Position numbers and translations under genes: made by a program
The notes under the pieces: model-generated
Seen by the model: the letters and a program-made list of their open reading frames with translations, nothing else
Databases searched by the model: none
What the model was told of the DNA's origin: nothing
Source of the DNA: Heterodera schachtii
Taxonomy: Eukaryota > Nematoda > Chromadorea > Rhabditida > Heteroderidae
Direction: 5' to 3'
Assembly (NCBI GenBank): GCA_023374025.1
Contig: SIJG01000074.1
Location: forward strand, 553,911-617,910
DNA: 64,000 nt
In this document: in pieces, positions 34,095 to 43,982 of the stretch
Layout of the letters: each line of letters opens with the position of its first letter
Numbering within the stretch: position 1 is the first letter of the stretch

Positions 34095-34708
34095 TAGTGC
34101 TGTCCGAGAGTCTCGGTCTCGAGTCTCGACTCGAGAAAAGTCTCGGGTTTTTTTTGGTATCGGTCTCGAGTCTCGGTCTCGGGTTTTTAAGTCTCGGTCT
34201 CGTTTTTCGAGACTCGAGACCGAGACTTTTTTACACCCCTAATGATTGGCTTTTTGTAAATTTAAGATATGTATTTTTGGTACCTTTTTTGCTTAATTCA
34301 CTTGTGTATATCCGTTGTCTAGTGGGTTGTGCTCTTGGTTATTTTCGTCATTTTTGCGTTGGATCAGTTCCCCTTCACGTATCTATTTTTTATTCTAATT
34401 TTCAAAATTATTCCTTTTTTGGTGGGAATTCAATCACAATTTTAACAATTAAAATCATAAAATAATGTTATTTTTGGACTAAATTTGTTCACAAATTGTA
34501 CTAAAAAGTCAAAATTTTCCTCGGCGGCGCATATCGGCACCGCCGGCCCCACGGTTCCCCAAGTTTTTTTTGGAAAAGCGCCGTAAAAAAGAGCGTTTTT
34601 AAAGCGCAAAAATTTGGCAATTTTTGGTGAAATCTGTTACCAAATTTCACTCAAATTTTTAAAATTTTCCCCGGCGGCGCCTATCGGCACCGCCGGAGCT
34701 CCAAAATT
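34095..34708. mobile_element. hAT-like element, truncated by the duplication junction
   Basis: Left end TAGTGCTGTCCGAGAGTCTC preceded by GTATTTTA. It is identical to the left 613 bases of the complete element at 39001-39921, and the sequence then switches to CDC27 exon 15 at 34709. This shows the duplication right breakpoint lies inside the element. Confidence 0.85.
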
Positions 34709-34932
34709 TTCATAAAGTGCGTTCCCCATTCCGGGCCACAACCATTTGTTGTTTCTCAGAATCCGGGAAAACTGGCACATTTGTAGTCGTTTTCGCTAAA
34801 AAATGGCTATTTTTTGCCATTTTGGGGTCAAATTTCAGAAATCAGGTTTCTGTAAAAAATTTCGAAACTTTTTTTTTGTATGGCATTTTTGTCGTGCCAG
34901 TTTCAATTCTTTTTTAAATGCTTTCACATTAG

Positions 34933-35935
34933 GCCAGGCTACTCTTTGACATTGGCAAGTACGAGGCGGCCAGGGCCGAGTTGGAGGAGCTTCGCGTTCT
35001 GTCGCCCGACGAGGCGCACGTGTTCTTCCTGCTGGGCCGGGTCAACCGCAAATTGGGCAACACGCACATGGCACTGCTGAATTTTAGGCACGGCTTTACA
35101 CCCAAAATTTTGGGGACAAAATTAATTTACAACCACTGACATAAAATTAGAAAATAGCGTTTACAAAGAAAGTTCAAGAGAAAAAATGAAAAATTATTTA
35201 GTGAAACTAAAAATTGGTTACGAAAAATTTTTCATTTGGGTTATTTTAATAGGCCCATCCGTCCTCAACAAATTGACATTAAAAGGTTTTGGTTAGCCTT
35301 TTAAAATGGCGAGACAAACAAAAAATTTTTTGAACCGGTTTGGGTTAAAATTCGCCAAATGGGACGGGAAGCGCTGCCGGAGGGGGGGGGGGGGGGGCGG
35401 GAGCAGGAGAAAACGTCGCCGCCGAAACGTCCCCGCCGAAACGTCGCCGGACAAAACGTCGCCGGGACATAACGTCGCCGCAAAAAAAAATTTTTTTTAA
35501 ATTTTCAAACCTAGAAATTTTTCATAAAAAAATTCTTAGGAAATTTCTTAGTAAGAAAATTTCAAGAAAAAAAATTATTGAAAATTTTTTCAGCGATTTT
35601 TTTTGAAATTTTCTGATGAACTACTAAGTTTTTTCAAAAAAAAATTTTTCAAAAATTTTTTTTCTTGAAATTTCTTACTATGAAATTTCCTAGAATTTTT
35701 TTATGAAAGATTTTTAGGTTTGAAAATTTTTAAAAAACTTTTTTTGCGGCGACGTTTCGGCCGGCGACGTTTTGGGGTGTACCCGGGGGGGGGGGCATAG
35801 TGCCACACCATTTTTTACATCTTACAATTAATTCTCTCCTTTTACAGTTGGGCGACAGAGATTGACCCGCGCGGGGAGCAGAACAACTCGGCACTGACCC
35901 AGGACAAAGGGCCGTACGATGATGAGCCAATTTGA
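34933..35935 (+). pseudogene. Duplicate of the last two CDC27 exons
   Basis: 34933-35087 repeats CDC27 exon 16 (ARLLFDIGKYEAARAELEEL onwards) and 35848-35935 repeats the terminal exon to the stop, both without coding damage. The GC donor at 35088 and the MITE in the intron are copied too. It has no 5' exons of its own. It could serve as an alternative 3' end for CDC27 by exon skipping, or be inert. Confidence 0.85.
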
Positions 35936-36539
35936 AAATTGGGGGAGGGGGGGGGGCTTAAAAAAAGCGATTGTGATCATTGATCCGTTGGGGTTCGGCG
36001 GGGCCAATGCCAATGAATGAACGAATGAATGCTTTTTGTGTTGGGTGTGTGTGTAAAATTGTTCCTATTTTACAATATTTTGCTCACTTTGTTTTGCACC
36101 AACAACAAACAAACAAAAAACTGTGTTTTTCTCCCCTCCCTTTTTATTTCTTTCATTCGCTTTTTTATGAAATTAAATTTAAATACAAATTATTTTGTTA
36201 CCGTACACAAATGCAAATGTATTATTATATTATCGGTTATTTTATGCTTGATTAAAAATTAATAATGGTGGTAAAATCGTTTTTTGGATTTCAACGTTGG
36301 TCGAAAATCAACAAATTTAGGCAAATAGTGATCAGTCTGATCACGCACCTCTCCATTGTGATTTCACGATATCAAAATGATTAAAAATGGGGAAGATTTT
36401 CATAGAAAATACTTGGGGGGGGGGGGGGGTCGGTCAAGAAAAAGGGAGAATATGCGCCGCAGGAAATTGCAATTTAAGATTTTTTGTAAAATTTTAGTGG
36501 AATTTTCAAATGAATTTTGATAAAAAAGTTTGTGCGCTT

Positions 36540-38305
36540 TGAATGAGAGAGGGAGAAGAGAGAATACGGGAGGGAGAGAAATAGAGAGAGAAGAGAAGGG
36601 GGAGGAGAGGGAGAGAGAAGGGAAAGAGTTAAGGGAGAGCGAGATGGGAGAGAGGGAAGGAAGATGGTGAAGGGGGAGAGAGAGCGGAGTGGGATGAAGG
36701 AGAGAAACGGCGTGAAAGAGAGAGAGCGTGAAGAGGGAGAGAAAAGAGTGAGAAAATGGAGAGAGTGTGGGTGGGATGAGGGGGAGAAAGAGAGAGAGAA
36801 AGAAGAGTGAGGGGGAGAGAGAGAGAGAAGATAGAGGAAGCGGGAAGGAGAGAAATATAGAGAGACGAGAGAAAGAGAGAGAAAGAGAGAGGGTTAGAAA
36901 AAGAATGAGTGCGAAAAAAAGAGGAAAATGAAAGAGAGAGAGAGAGAGTAAAGGAGGGAGGGAAGCGAGAGAAAGAAATAGAGAGAGAGAAGAGAAGGGG
37001 GAGGAGAGGGAGAGGGGGGGAGAGAGAGAGAAGATAGAGGAAGCGGGAAGGAGAGAAATATAGAGAGACGAGAGAAAATGAGAGAAAGAGAGAGGGTTAG
37101 AAAAAGAATGAGTGCGAAAAAAAAGAGTAAAATGAAAGAGAGAGAGAGAGTAAAAGAGGGAGGGAAGCGAGAGAGAGAAATAGAGAGAGAAAAGAGAAGG
37201 GGGAGGAGAGGGAGAGGGGGGAGAGAGAGAGAAGATAGAGGAAGCGGGAAGGAGAGAAATATAGAGAGACGAGAGAAAATGAGAGAAAGAGAGAGGGTTA
37301 GAAAAAGAATGAGTGCGAAAAAAAAGAGGAAAATGAAAGAGAGAGAGAGAGAGTAAAGGAGGGAGGGAAGCGAGAGAAAGAAATAGAGAGAGAGAAGAGA
37401 AGGGGGAGGAGAGGGAGAGGGGAGAGAGAGAAGGGAAAAGGGAGAGCGAGATAGGAGAGAGGGAAGGAAGATAGTGAAGGGGGAGAGAGAGAAGATAGAG
37501 GAAGCGGGAAGGAGAGAAATATAGAGAGACGAGAGAAAATGAGAGAAAGAGAGAGGGTTAGAAAAAGAATGAGTGCGAAAAAAAAGAGGAAAATGAAAGA
37601 GAGAGAGAGAGAGTAAAGGAGGGAGGGAAGCGAGAGAAAGAAATAGAGAGAGAGAAGAGAAGGGGGAGGAGAGGGAGAGGGGAGAGAGAGAAGGGAAAAG
37701 GGAGAGCGAGATAGGAGAGAGGGAAGGAAGATAGTGAAGGGGGAGAGAGAGAAGATAGAGGAAGCGGGAAGGAGAGAAATATAGAGAGACGAGAGAAAAT
37801 GAGAGAAAGAGAGAGGGTTAGAAAAAGAATGAGTGCGAAAAAAAGAGGAAAATGAAAGAGAGAGAGAGAGAGTAAAGGAGGGAGGGAAGCGAGAGAAAGA
37901 AATAGAGAGAGAGAAGAGAAGGGGGAGGAGAGGGAGAGGGGGGAGAGAGAGAGAAGATAGAGGAAGCGGGAAGGAGAGAAATATAGAGAGACGAGAGAAA
38001 ATGAGAGAAAGAGAGAGGGTTAGAAAAAGAATGAGTGCGAAAAAAAGAGGAAAATGAAAGAGAGAGAGAGAGTAAAAGAGGGAGGGAAGCGAGAGAGAGA
38101 AATAGAGAGAGAAAAGAGAAGGGGGAGGAGAGGGAGAGGGGGGAGAGAGAGAGAAGATAGAGGAAGCGGGAAGGAGAGAAATATAGAGAGACGAGAGAAA
38201 ATGAGAGAAAGAGAGAGGGTTAGAAAAAGAATGAGTGCGAAAAAAAGAGGAAAATGAAAGAGAGAGAGGGAAAGAAGAGAGAGGAAGTGGGAAGGAGATC
38301 AACAC
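36540..38305. repeat. Purine (GA) satellite array, copy 2
   Basis: As the array at 32230-33400 but with seven landmark units (about 36828, 37031, 37233, 37491, 37750, 37953, 38154). Spacings alternate between about 201-203 and 258-260. The 386-codon minus-strand frame at 37298-38458 (Leu/Ser/Phe/Pro only) is its complement and is not a gene. Confidence 0.9.
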
Positions 38306-39000
38306 CTCAAAAAAAACCAACTGTGATAGCCTTGAAAAGCAGCAAAATGCTGATAAATCATCAGAGTTCGGAGCCCTGTTTATATGGCATTTAAAATCCA
38401 TATGAAAAATACACTTTAGACTTAATACACCGGTGGAAAAAAGTCTGAACAAACACAAAAAACGATTTCAAAAGGCTCTTAAAAATTTGAAATAATTCAT
38501 GCAGGCTTATCTTTTGGTGTTTAACAAAAAAGTCTTTTACACAAACTTGATCAGATCACTCCTTCATAGTGATCGGGACATCCTAAAATACACTGAAAAT
38601 CGGGAAAATTTTCGAAAAAATTCCTAGGGAGTTAGAAAAATTTTTCTGGAAAATTTTAGTAGGTCCATTGGAAGAGCACAAAATTCCCTTCCAAATTGCC
38701 CTTTGAATGGTTGGGCTGCGACTTGCATATAAAAAGTTATACTAGATTGAAAATTAGTCACAATAAAAAATTATCATTTTTGATCATTTTCCCTTGAAAT
38801 ACTGTAGAGATCTGTAATTTTTGAGTTGTCCAATTTGACAACACTATCTCAGCGGGTATTAGCTGTAGACCCACCATTCAAAGAGCAATTCGGAAGAGAA
38901 TTTTGTGCTCTTTTCAATGGGCTTACTCAAATTTTCCAGAAAATTTTTCTAACCCGCTAGGAATTTTTTCGAAAATTTTCCCGATTTTCAGTGTATTTTA

Positions 39001-39921
39001 TAGTGCTGTCCGAGAGTCTCGGTCTCGAGTCTCGACTCGAGAAAAGTCTCGGGTTTTTTTGGTATCGGTCTCGAGTCTCGGTCTCGGGTTTTTAAGTCTC
39101 GGTCTCGTTTTTCGAGACTCGAGACCGAGACTTTTTTACACCCCTAATGATTGGCTTTTTGTAAATTTAAGATATGTATTTTTGGTACCTTTTTTGCTTA
39201 ATTCACTTGTGTATATCCGTTGTCTAGTGGGTTGTGCTCTTGGTTATTTTCGTCATTTTTGCGTTGGATCAGTTCCCCTTCACGTATCTATTTTTTATTC
39301 TAATTTTCAAAATTATTCCTTTTTTGGTGGGAATTCAATCACAATTTTAACAATTAAAATCATAAAATAATGTTATTTTTGGACTAAATTTGTTCACAAA
39401 TTGTACTAAAAAGTCAAAATTTTCCTCGGCGGCGCATATCGGCACCGCCGGCCCCACGGTTCCCCAAGTTTTTTTTGGAAAAGCGCCGTAAAAAAGAGCG
39501 TTTTTAAAGCGCAAAAATTTGGCAATTTTTGGTGAAATCTGTTACCAAATTTCACTCAAATTTTTAAAATTTTCCCCGGCGGCGCCTATCGGCACCGCCG
39601 GAGCTCCAAAATTCCCCTTTTTTAATTGACTAAAAAACCGCGCAAAAAATTGCGTGTTTGGATTGATAATAGTACCTAATTGAGTCAAAATTAAAAAAAA
39701 AAATTATTAAAACACGCAAAAAAAAAAATTTTTTTCAAGATTTTTAAGCGAATAAAAAAATTTTTTGAAAAAAGTCTCGGGTCTCGAGTTTTTTTGGTCT
39801 CGGTCTCGGGCTTTTGGGTCTCGGTCTCGAGTCTCGGGGTCGAGTCTCGGTCTCGGGGTCGAGTCTCGGTCTCGGTCTCGAGTCTCGAGTCTCGGGAAAT
39901 TTTTGGTCTCGGACAGCACTA
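39001..39921. mobile_element. hAT-like foldback element, complete, 8-bp target duplication
   Basis: 921 bp. Ends TAGTGCTGTCCGAGA and TCTCGGACAGCACTA. GTATTTTA flanks both ends (38993-39000 and 39922-39929). The subterminal regions are arrays of GGTCTCGAGTCTC motifs in opposite orientation. The interior has two GGCGGCGC/GCACCGCC palindromes. It inserted at the right end of the MITE at 38586-38999. Confidence 0.88.
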
Positions 39922-39929
39922 GTATTTTA

Positions 39930-40800
39930 GGGTGTTCCGATTACTATGAAATAGAGGCTAAAAATGCAAAAATGTCTAAATATGGATTTATTTCCGAAAA
40001 CCGCCGAAATGTGGATTTATATGGACTAAAAACCTTTACCAAACCAAAAAATTTTAACGTAGAAATGCTATTTTGAGCTCCTTTCTTCATAGCATATGCG
40101 CAGAAAACATATGTTAATGCATATAATTTCGAGCCCTAGCAATTATACGGTGCGAGGTCGCTTCGTAAAACTGCCAAATTTACAGATTTTTCGAGAAAAA
40201 CCCGTCATTTTTGTTTGGTTTTAAAAAATTAATCGATATTTTTCTTTGAAAAATATTTTACTGCATAACATATGACCATACTGTATAATCTGTGAAAGCG
40301 AAATTTGTTGATCAGCTTTGCTTTGGACGCTTAGACATTAATCACCAGCAGATGGAGTTGAATAAATTAATACACATGCAATAACTTAATCACTTTTTTC
40401 GCTGGAGTGATCACTGATCAGCAGCAGTTGATCAGTGAGCAAAAATGGGGAGGATTAATTGTCCATCGGCGGAGTGTACAAATATGAAAACGGCAACGGA
40501 TAAAATTGTACATGAACTATTTGTACTAATGACATGATAAGTGCCATTTTTACATTGTGGCATTCCCTCCCAAAATGCCATTGCAAATCGATGACCGTTC
40601 ATTTTTCCTCTGCTGCTGTTGGTTACTCACTCTTCTGAACTCCTTGTAAATGAGGAGGCCCTAATTGCCTTAAATTACCCAATAAAATTTTCTAGTTTGA
40701 GAAGCATTCCCAAATTAATTTTAGGAAAAGCTAAATTATAAAAATACATAAAAAACAAAAGTTGGATTCATTTCTCTGTCCTATTCAAAACGAAGAAGAG
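39930..40800. other. Intergenic, no gene recognised
   Basis: AT-rich single-copy-looking DNA after the duplication. No frame with a recognisable domain. TGATCAGC-type motifs occur several times at 40310-40440. Confidence 0.5.
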
Positions 40801-41251
40801 AAAGAGCGAGAGAGAGAGACGCAGAGACAGGCAACGCAAGGAAAGGCGAGAGAACGCATAGAGTGACAGAGAAGCAAAGACAAGAGTGTGCACGTTAGAA
40901 GTGAAAGGGGAAAAGCGAGACAGTTCTACGCAAAACCCCTCGGGGTACGACGAAAAGCGACCGAATCATTGTGAAAGGACGAACGCAACGCAAGGCATAG
41001 AGAAAACAAAAAGAGAGAGAGAGAGAAAGGGAGAGAGAGAGAGAAGGAGAGAGAAAAGGCAGCAGATGAGATAAAGCAAACAGAAAGGAGAGAAGAAAAA
41101 ACGGCCATTCCTTCTGCTGCTGTTGCATTGTCTAATTGAGACGAGAAGCTCGAAGTGCTAGTGCGACGGCGGCGGTTTTTGTTCAATGCTAATCAGCTAA
41201 TTGCTCACTAATTACCCCAAATAACAAAACTGTCCCCTGCTTCTCCCAACA

Positions 41252-41392
41252 ATGGTCCCCAAATGCCTTCCGCTCGAACTTTTGTTCGAAATTGTGCCTT
41301 TCATCCCTGCCGAAAAAGCCGTCCCGAATGCGCTCTCTTCCTGTCGGCTGCTGCACAAACTTTTGCTGCCACGTGTCATCAAATGGAAAGAG
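41252..41392 (+). CDS. F-box first exon
   Basis: Starts MVPKCLPLELLFEIVPFIPA and ends VIKWKE at a GTATGC donor: 47 codons, phase 0. The pattern (LP.ELL.EI..F, then SSCRLLHKLLLP, then KW) is an F-box, the SKP1-binding helix bundle of SCF ligases. No downstream exon was recognised within 1 kb, so the gene may be truncated or have a far second exon. The upstream 300 bases are purine-rich and, together with ATAACAAAACTGTCCCCTGC just before the start, are shared with the copy at 62955. Confidence 0.55.
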
Positions 41393-41519
41393 GTATGCCG
41401 TGCCATTTTTGGGCCAGGGGATTGGGCTTGAAATGCACTTTTGTAACGTCGGCCACCTAATTTACGCATTCTCTGGGCCTTTTTATGGTTGCTCCACGAC
41501 CCCATCCCGGAAATTATGA

Positions 41520-42150
41520 ATTATGTCTATTGCACTCCAAACCGGATGAGAAAGTGTCTTTAATAGAGATCGGCGCGAAGGATCGGTCGGTTTTTCTGTC
41601 GAAAACGCCGAAAATTAAAAATTATTCGGCCGGTTTTTTCGGATAAAATTAAAAAAAAACAAAAGTCGAAAACACTGAAAACTTCCAAAAAAAACCATCA
41701 AAATTACACACAACTTATATTATTCGTTTTTGCCATCAATCAAAAGCTTAGTCTACAGAATTTTTTGTATAATTAATTAATAACTAGGGTCGCAACTTTT
41801 AGTTACGAAAAATCTCGAAATAGTTAACTAAAATAATGAGGAAAAATGCCAAAATGTTATATAAAAAATCCAAAATAGTGATGAATATTGTTGTACATAA
41901 TTTTCAGTCAAAAATTGAGTAAAAATAATTTTATTCACTGATTGCAGTTGCCAATGAGGTACATTTCCTTTGAACTATTTCCTTAGCAAATACCGAACAT
42001 TTTTAAATCAAAATTTGTCATGAAAAAAAAATTTGGGGGAAGAATTTTAAGAAAAATATTCCAATTCTTAGTGGAATTTTTTGAAAAATTTATTAGATCG
42101 ATTCTTAGTGGTGTATTTTTTTTTTTGGTTTTATTGCATTTTTGTTAAGG
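41520..42150. other. Intergenic, no gene recognised
   Basis: AT-rich. Contains loosely repeated CGAAATAGT and AAAATAGTGA motifs also seen around the foldback element at 42160-42545. Confidence 0.45.
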
Positions 42151-42159
42151 AATTTTCTA

Positions 42160-42545
42160 AAAATGTCGAAATAGTGAAAATTCGTCAAATAATGAATCTT
42201 CCGGACTCTCGCTCAGTTGGGCGCCGGCACGTTTCTGGCTATATCTTTTTTTAGACAACCAAATACAAAATCTTAGTATCATTCGAAAGCCCTAAGTGCC
42301 CACTATTAGTTAAGGTTCAAAAAAGTTATGGCCAGAAGAATTCAAAAACCGGATTTTCCAACTTTTTGGCTCGAACTTTTTTTTAAACTTGACAAATTTT
42401 TTTGGAATTTTCTATGCTAATAGAGCATGTGAAGGGCTCTTGAATGATACCAAGATTGTTTGATTTGGTTGACAAATAAAAAAGTTATAGCCAAAAACAT
42501 GCTGGCGCAACAACTGAGGTAATTTTCACTATTTTAGTGACGAAG
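42160..42545. mobile_element. Diverged foldback element
   Basis: Left arm CTCAGTTGGGCGCCGGCACG, then TTTCTGGCTATATC; right arm GTTATAGCCAAAAACATGCT, then GGCGCAACAACTGAG. The inverted repeats extend to CGAAATAGTGAAAATT and ATTTTCACTATTTTAG. About 80% similar by eye, so old. Confidence 0.55.
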
Positions 42546-42699
42546 CGCCAAAATAGTGATTTTTTTTAACGCAGAAATGTTTTTTGAACTCCTTTCTTCA
42601 AAACAATTGAGCAAAAAAATAGTTAAATCACTAAAAATTGCGACCCTACTAATAACAATAGAAAAAGAATTATTCTTGACTAAAAAGCTTATCTACAGT

Positions 42700-43145
42700 C
42701 ATGGTCATATGTTTAACACACCCCTAAATTTTTTATAAATTTAACCGTAATTTTTTTCTACTAAGACCAAATGTCATATGCATTATACCATTCGATAGCT
42801 TATTCAATGGGCTTTCGATTGGTACCAAAAACATGTCAATTAATCTTTTTTGGCCGATATGCGAGCAGACAAAGTGCAACCACCCCTAAAATGTTTTTTT
42901 GCGGCGCTCTTTTCCCAAAACTTTGGGAACAGGTGCCGAGGGTCGTCACACTCAAATGGCCCAGTCCTTGGCCCACTGATAAAATTGGGTAAACCCGTCA
43001 TCACACTTAACAACTCGCAAAATTTTGCATACATACTTTCAAAAATTTTTTTCTTTATTTTTAAGATAATGAGCGACAATATTAACTTTCAAAATGAAAT
43101 CCGGGAAGAGCTCAAAAAAATAAACCAACGCATCACTGTCCAAAA
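42700..43145. other. Possible mariner-like end and unassigned sequence
   Basis: ACAGTCATGGTCATATGTTT at about 42697 resembles the terminal repeat of Tc1/mariner elements, but no matching inverse end was found. The remainder has no supported gene. Confidence 0.25.
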
Positions 43146-43155
43146 CCAACGCATC

Positions 43156-43545
43156 TCGGTACTAATGCACTTTACCCGACATAATTTTTTTTTGTCTAAA
43201 TTCATGTAAAATAGCTTCCGGGGGTTTTCAGCATCGCTGGTTACGAATCTGGCGTTCATTTCAACTAATTCTGTGCACCAGAACTCGAAAACGAACTTTG
43301 GGTCGAACATCGAAAAATTTTCAAAATCCTATTCAAAAAAAGTTCAACACGATGCATTAGTGAAAAATCAACGAAAACCAATGCTCACATGGATACAATT
43401 CTGTGAATTGAGACCTTTCGGGTTCTGGTGTACGGAATTAGTTGAAAGAACGCCAGATTCGTTACCAGCGATGCTAAAACCCCCGGAAACTATTTACATG
43501 AATTTATACAAAAAAATTTATGTCGGGTAAAGTGCATTAGTACCC
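43156..43545. mobile_element. Foldback MITE, ~120-bp inverted repeats
   Basis: Begins GGTACTAATGCACTTTACCC and ends with the inverse GGGTAAAGTGCATTAGTACC. The arms stay inverted to about CTGGTGTACGGAATTAGTTG on the right. Overlapping frames on both strands read the same peptide pieces, as expected of an inverted repeat. Confidence 0.8.
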
Positions 43546-43982
43546 GCATCTCTATCCTTGAAGGAAATTGCGGCAAAGCGGTAATTGTTTTTTTTGGAGT
43601 TAACAAATTTGAAGAATTGGGCACTCACTTTATTTAAGTCGATGCTAGTTTTTACCCGTGTTTTGCCTTCTAATTTAATCATTTTTTATTAAAATAAGGG
43701 AGAAACGACTGGCAAGGCGCCAAATGCACAAAAAGAGCGAGGAAATGGACACAAAGTTTGTAAAGAAAATAATAAGAACAAAAGATGCCCTTCAATTGCC
43801 AAAGCCAGGGCCCGAATTAAGAAAGAATAATTGCATAAACCTGGCCAGGATTAAAAATGGCATTACCAGTTTGTCGGGGTGCATTTTTTAAAAGAGGCCT
43901 AAAAGTGAAACTTTTGAAATGATCTAAAATTAAAATTTCATAGATTATGTTAGTTTTTTATACCATTTTTTCTTTCGCTTAG
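43546..43982. other. Upstream of plectin-like modules, unassigned
   Basis: No certain exon. A patch at 43697-43800 reads REKRLARRQMHKKSEEMD in one frame after an AAATAAG acceptor-like site and could be an upstream exon of the next gene, but no family is recognised. Confidence 0.3.

Larger units (their letters stand above)
30411..34708. repeat. Tandem duplication, copy 1 (4298 bp)
   Basis: From inside CDC27 exon 15 (30411) to 34708. The following 34709-39613 is a direct, nearly identical copy. It holds the end of exon 15, the last two exons, the 3' flank, a purine array with 4 higher-order units, a foldback MITE and a truncated hAT-like element. Differences seen: one extra T in a homopolymer, a T/C change near 33529/38434, one T fewer in the TCTCGGG-T run, and array length. 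Confidence 0.93.
34709..39613. repeat. Tandem duplication, copy 2 (4905 bp)
   Basis: Direct repeat of 30411-34708, beginning TTCATAAAGTGCGTTCCCCA. The extra 607 bases come mostly from three more units in the purine array. At the right end the sequence runs on past GAGCTCCAAAATT into unique sequence, so this copy holds the original right flank. Confidence 0.93.

Noticed and set aside
37298..38458. 386-codon minus-strand open frame, Leu/Ser/Phe/Pro-rich
   Set aside because: It is the complement of the GA satellite. The same peptide blocks repeat with the array period, and the frame is open only because CT-rich DNA lacks stops.
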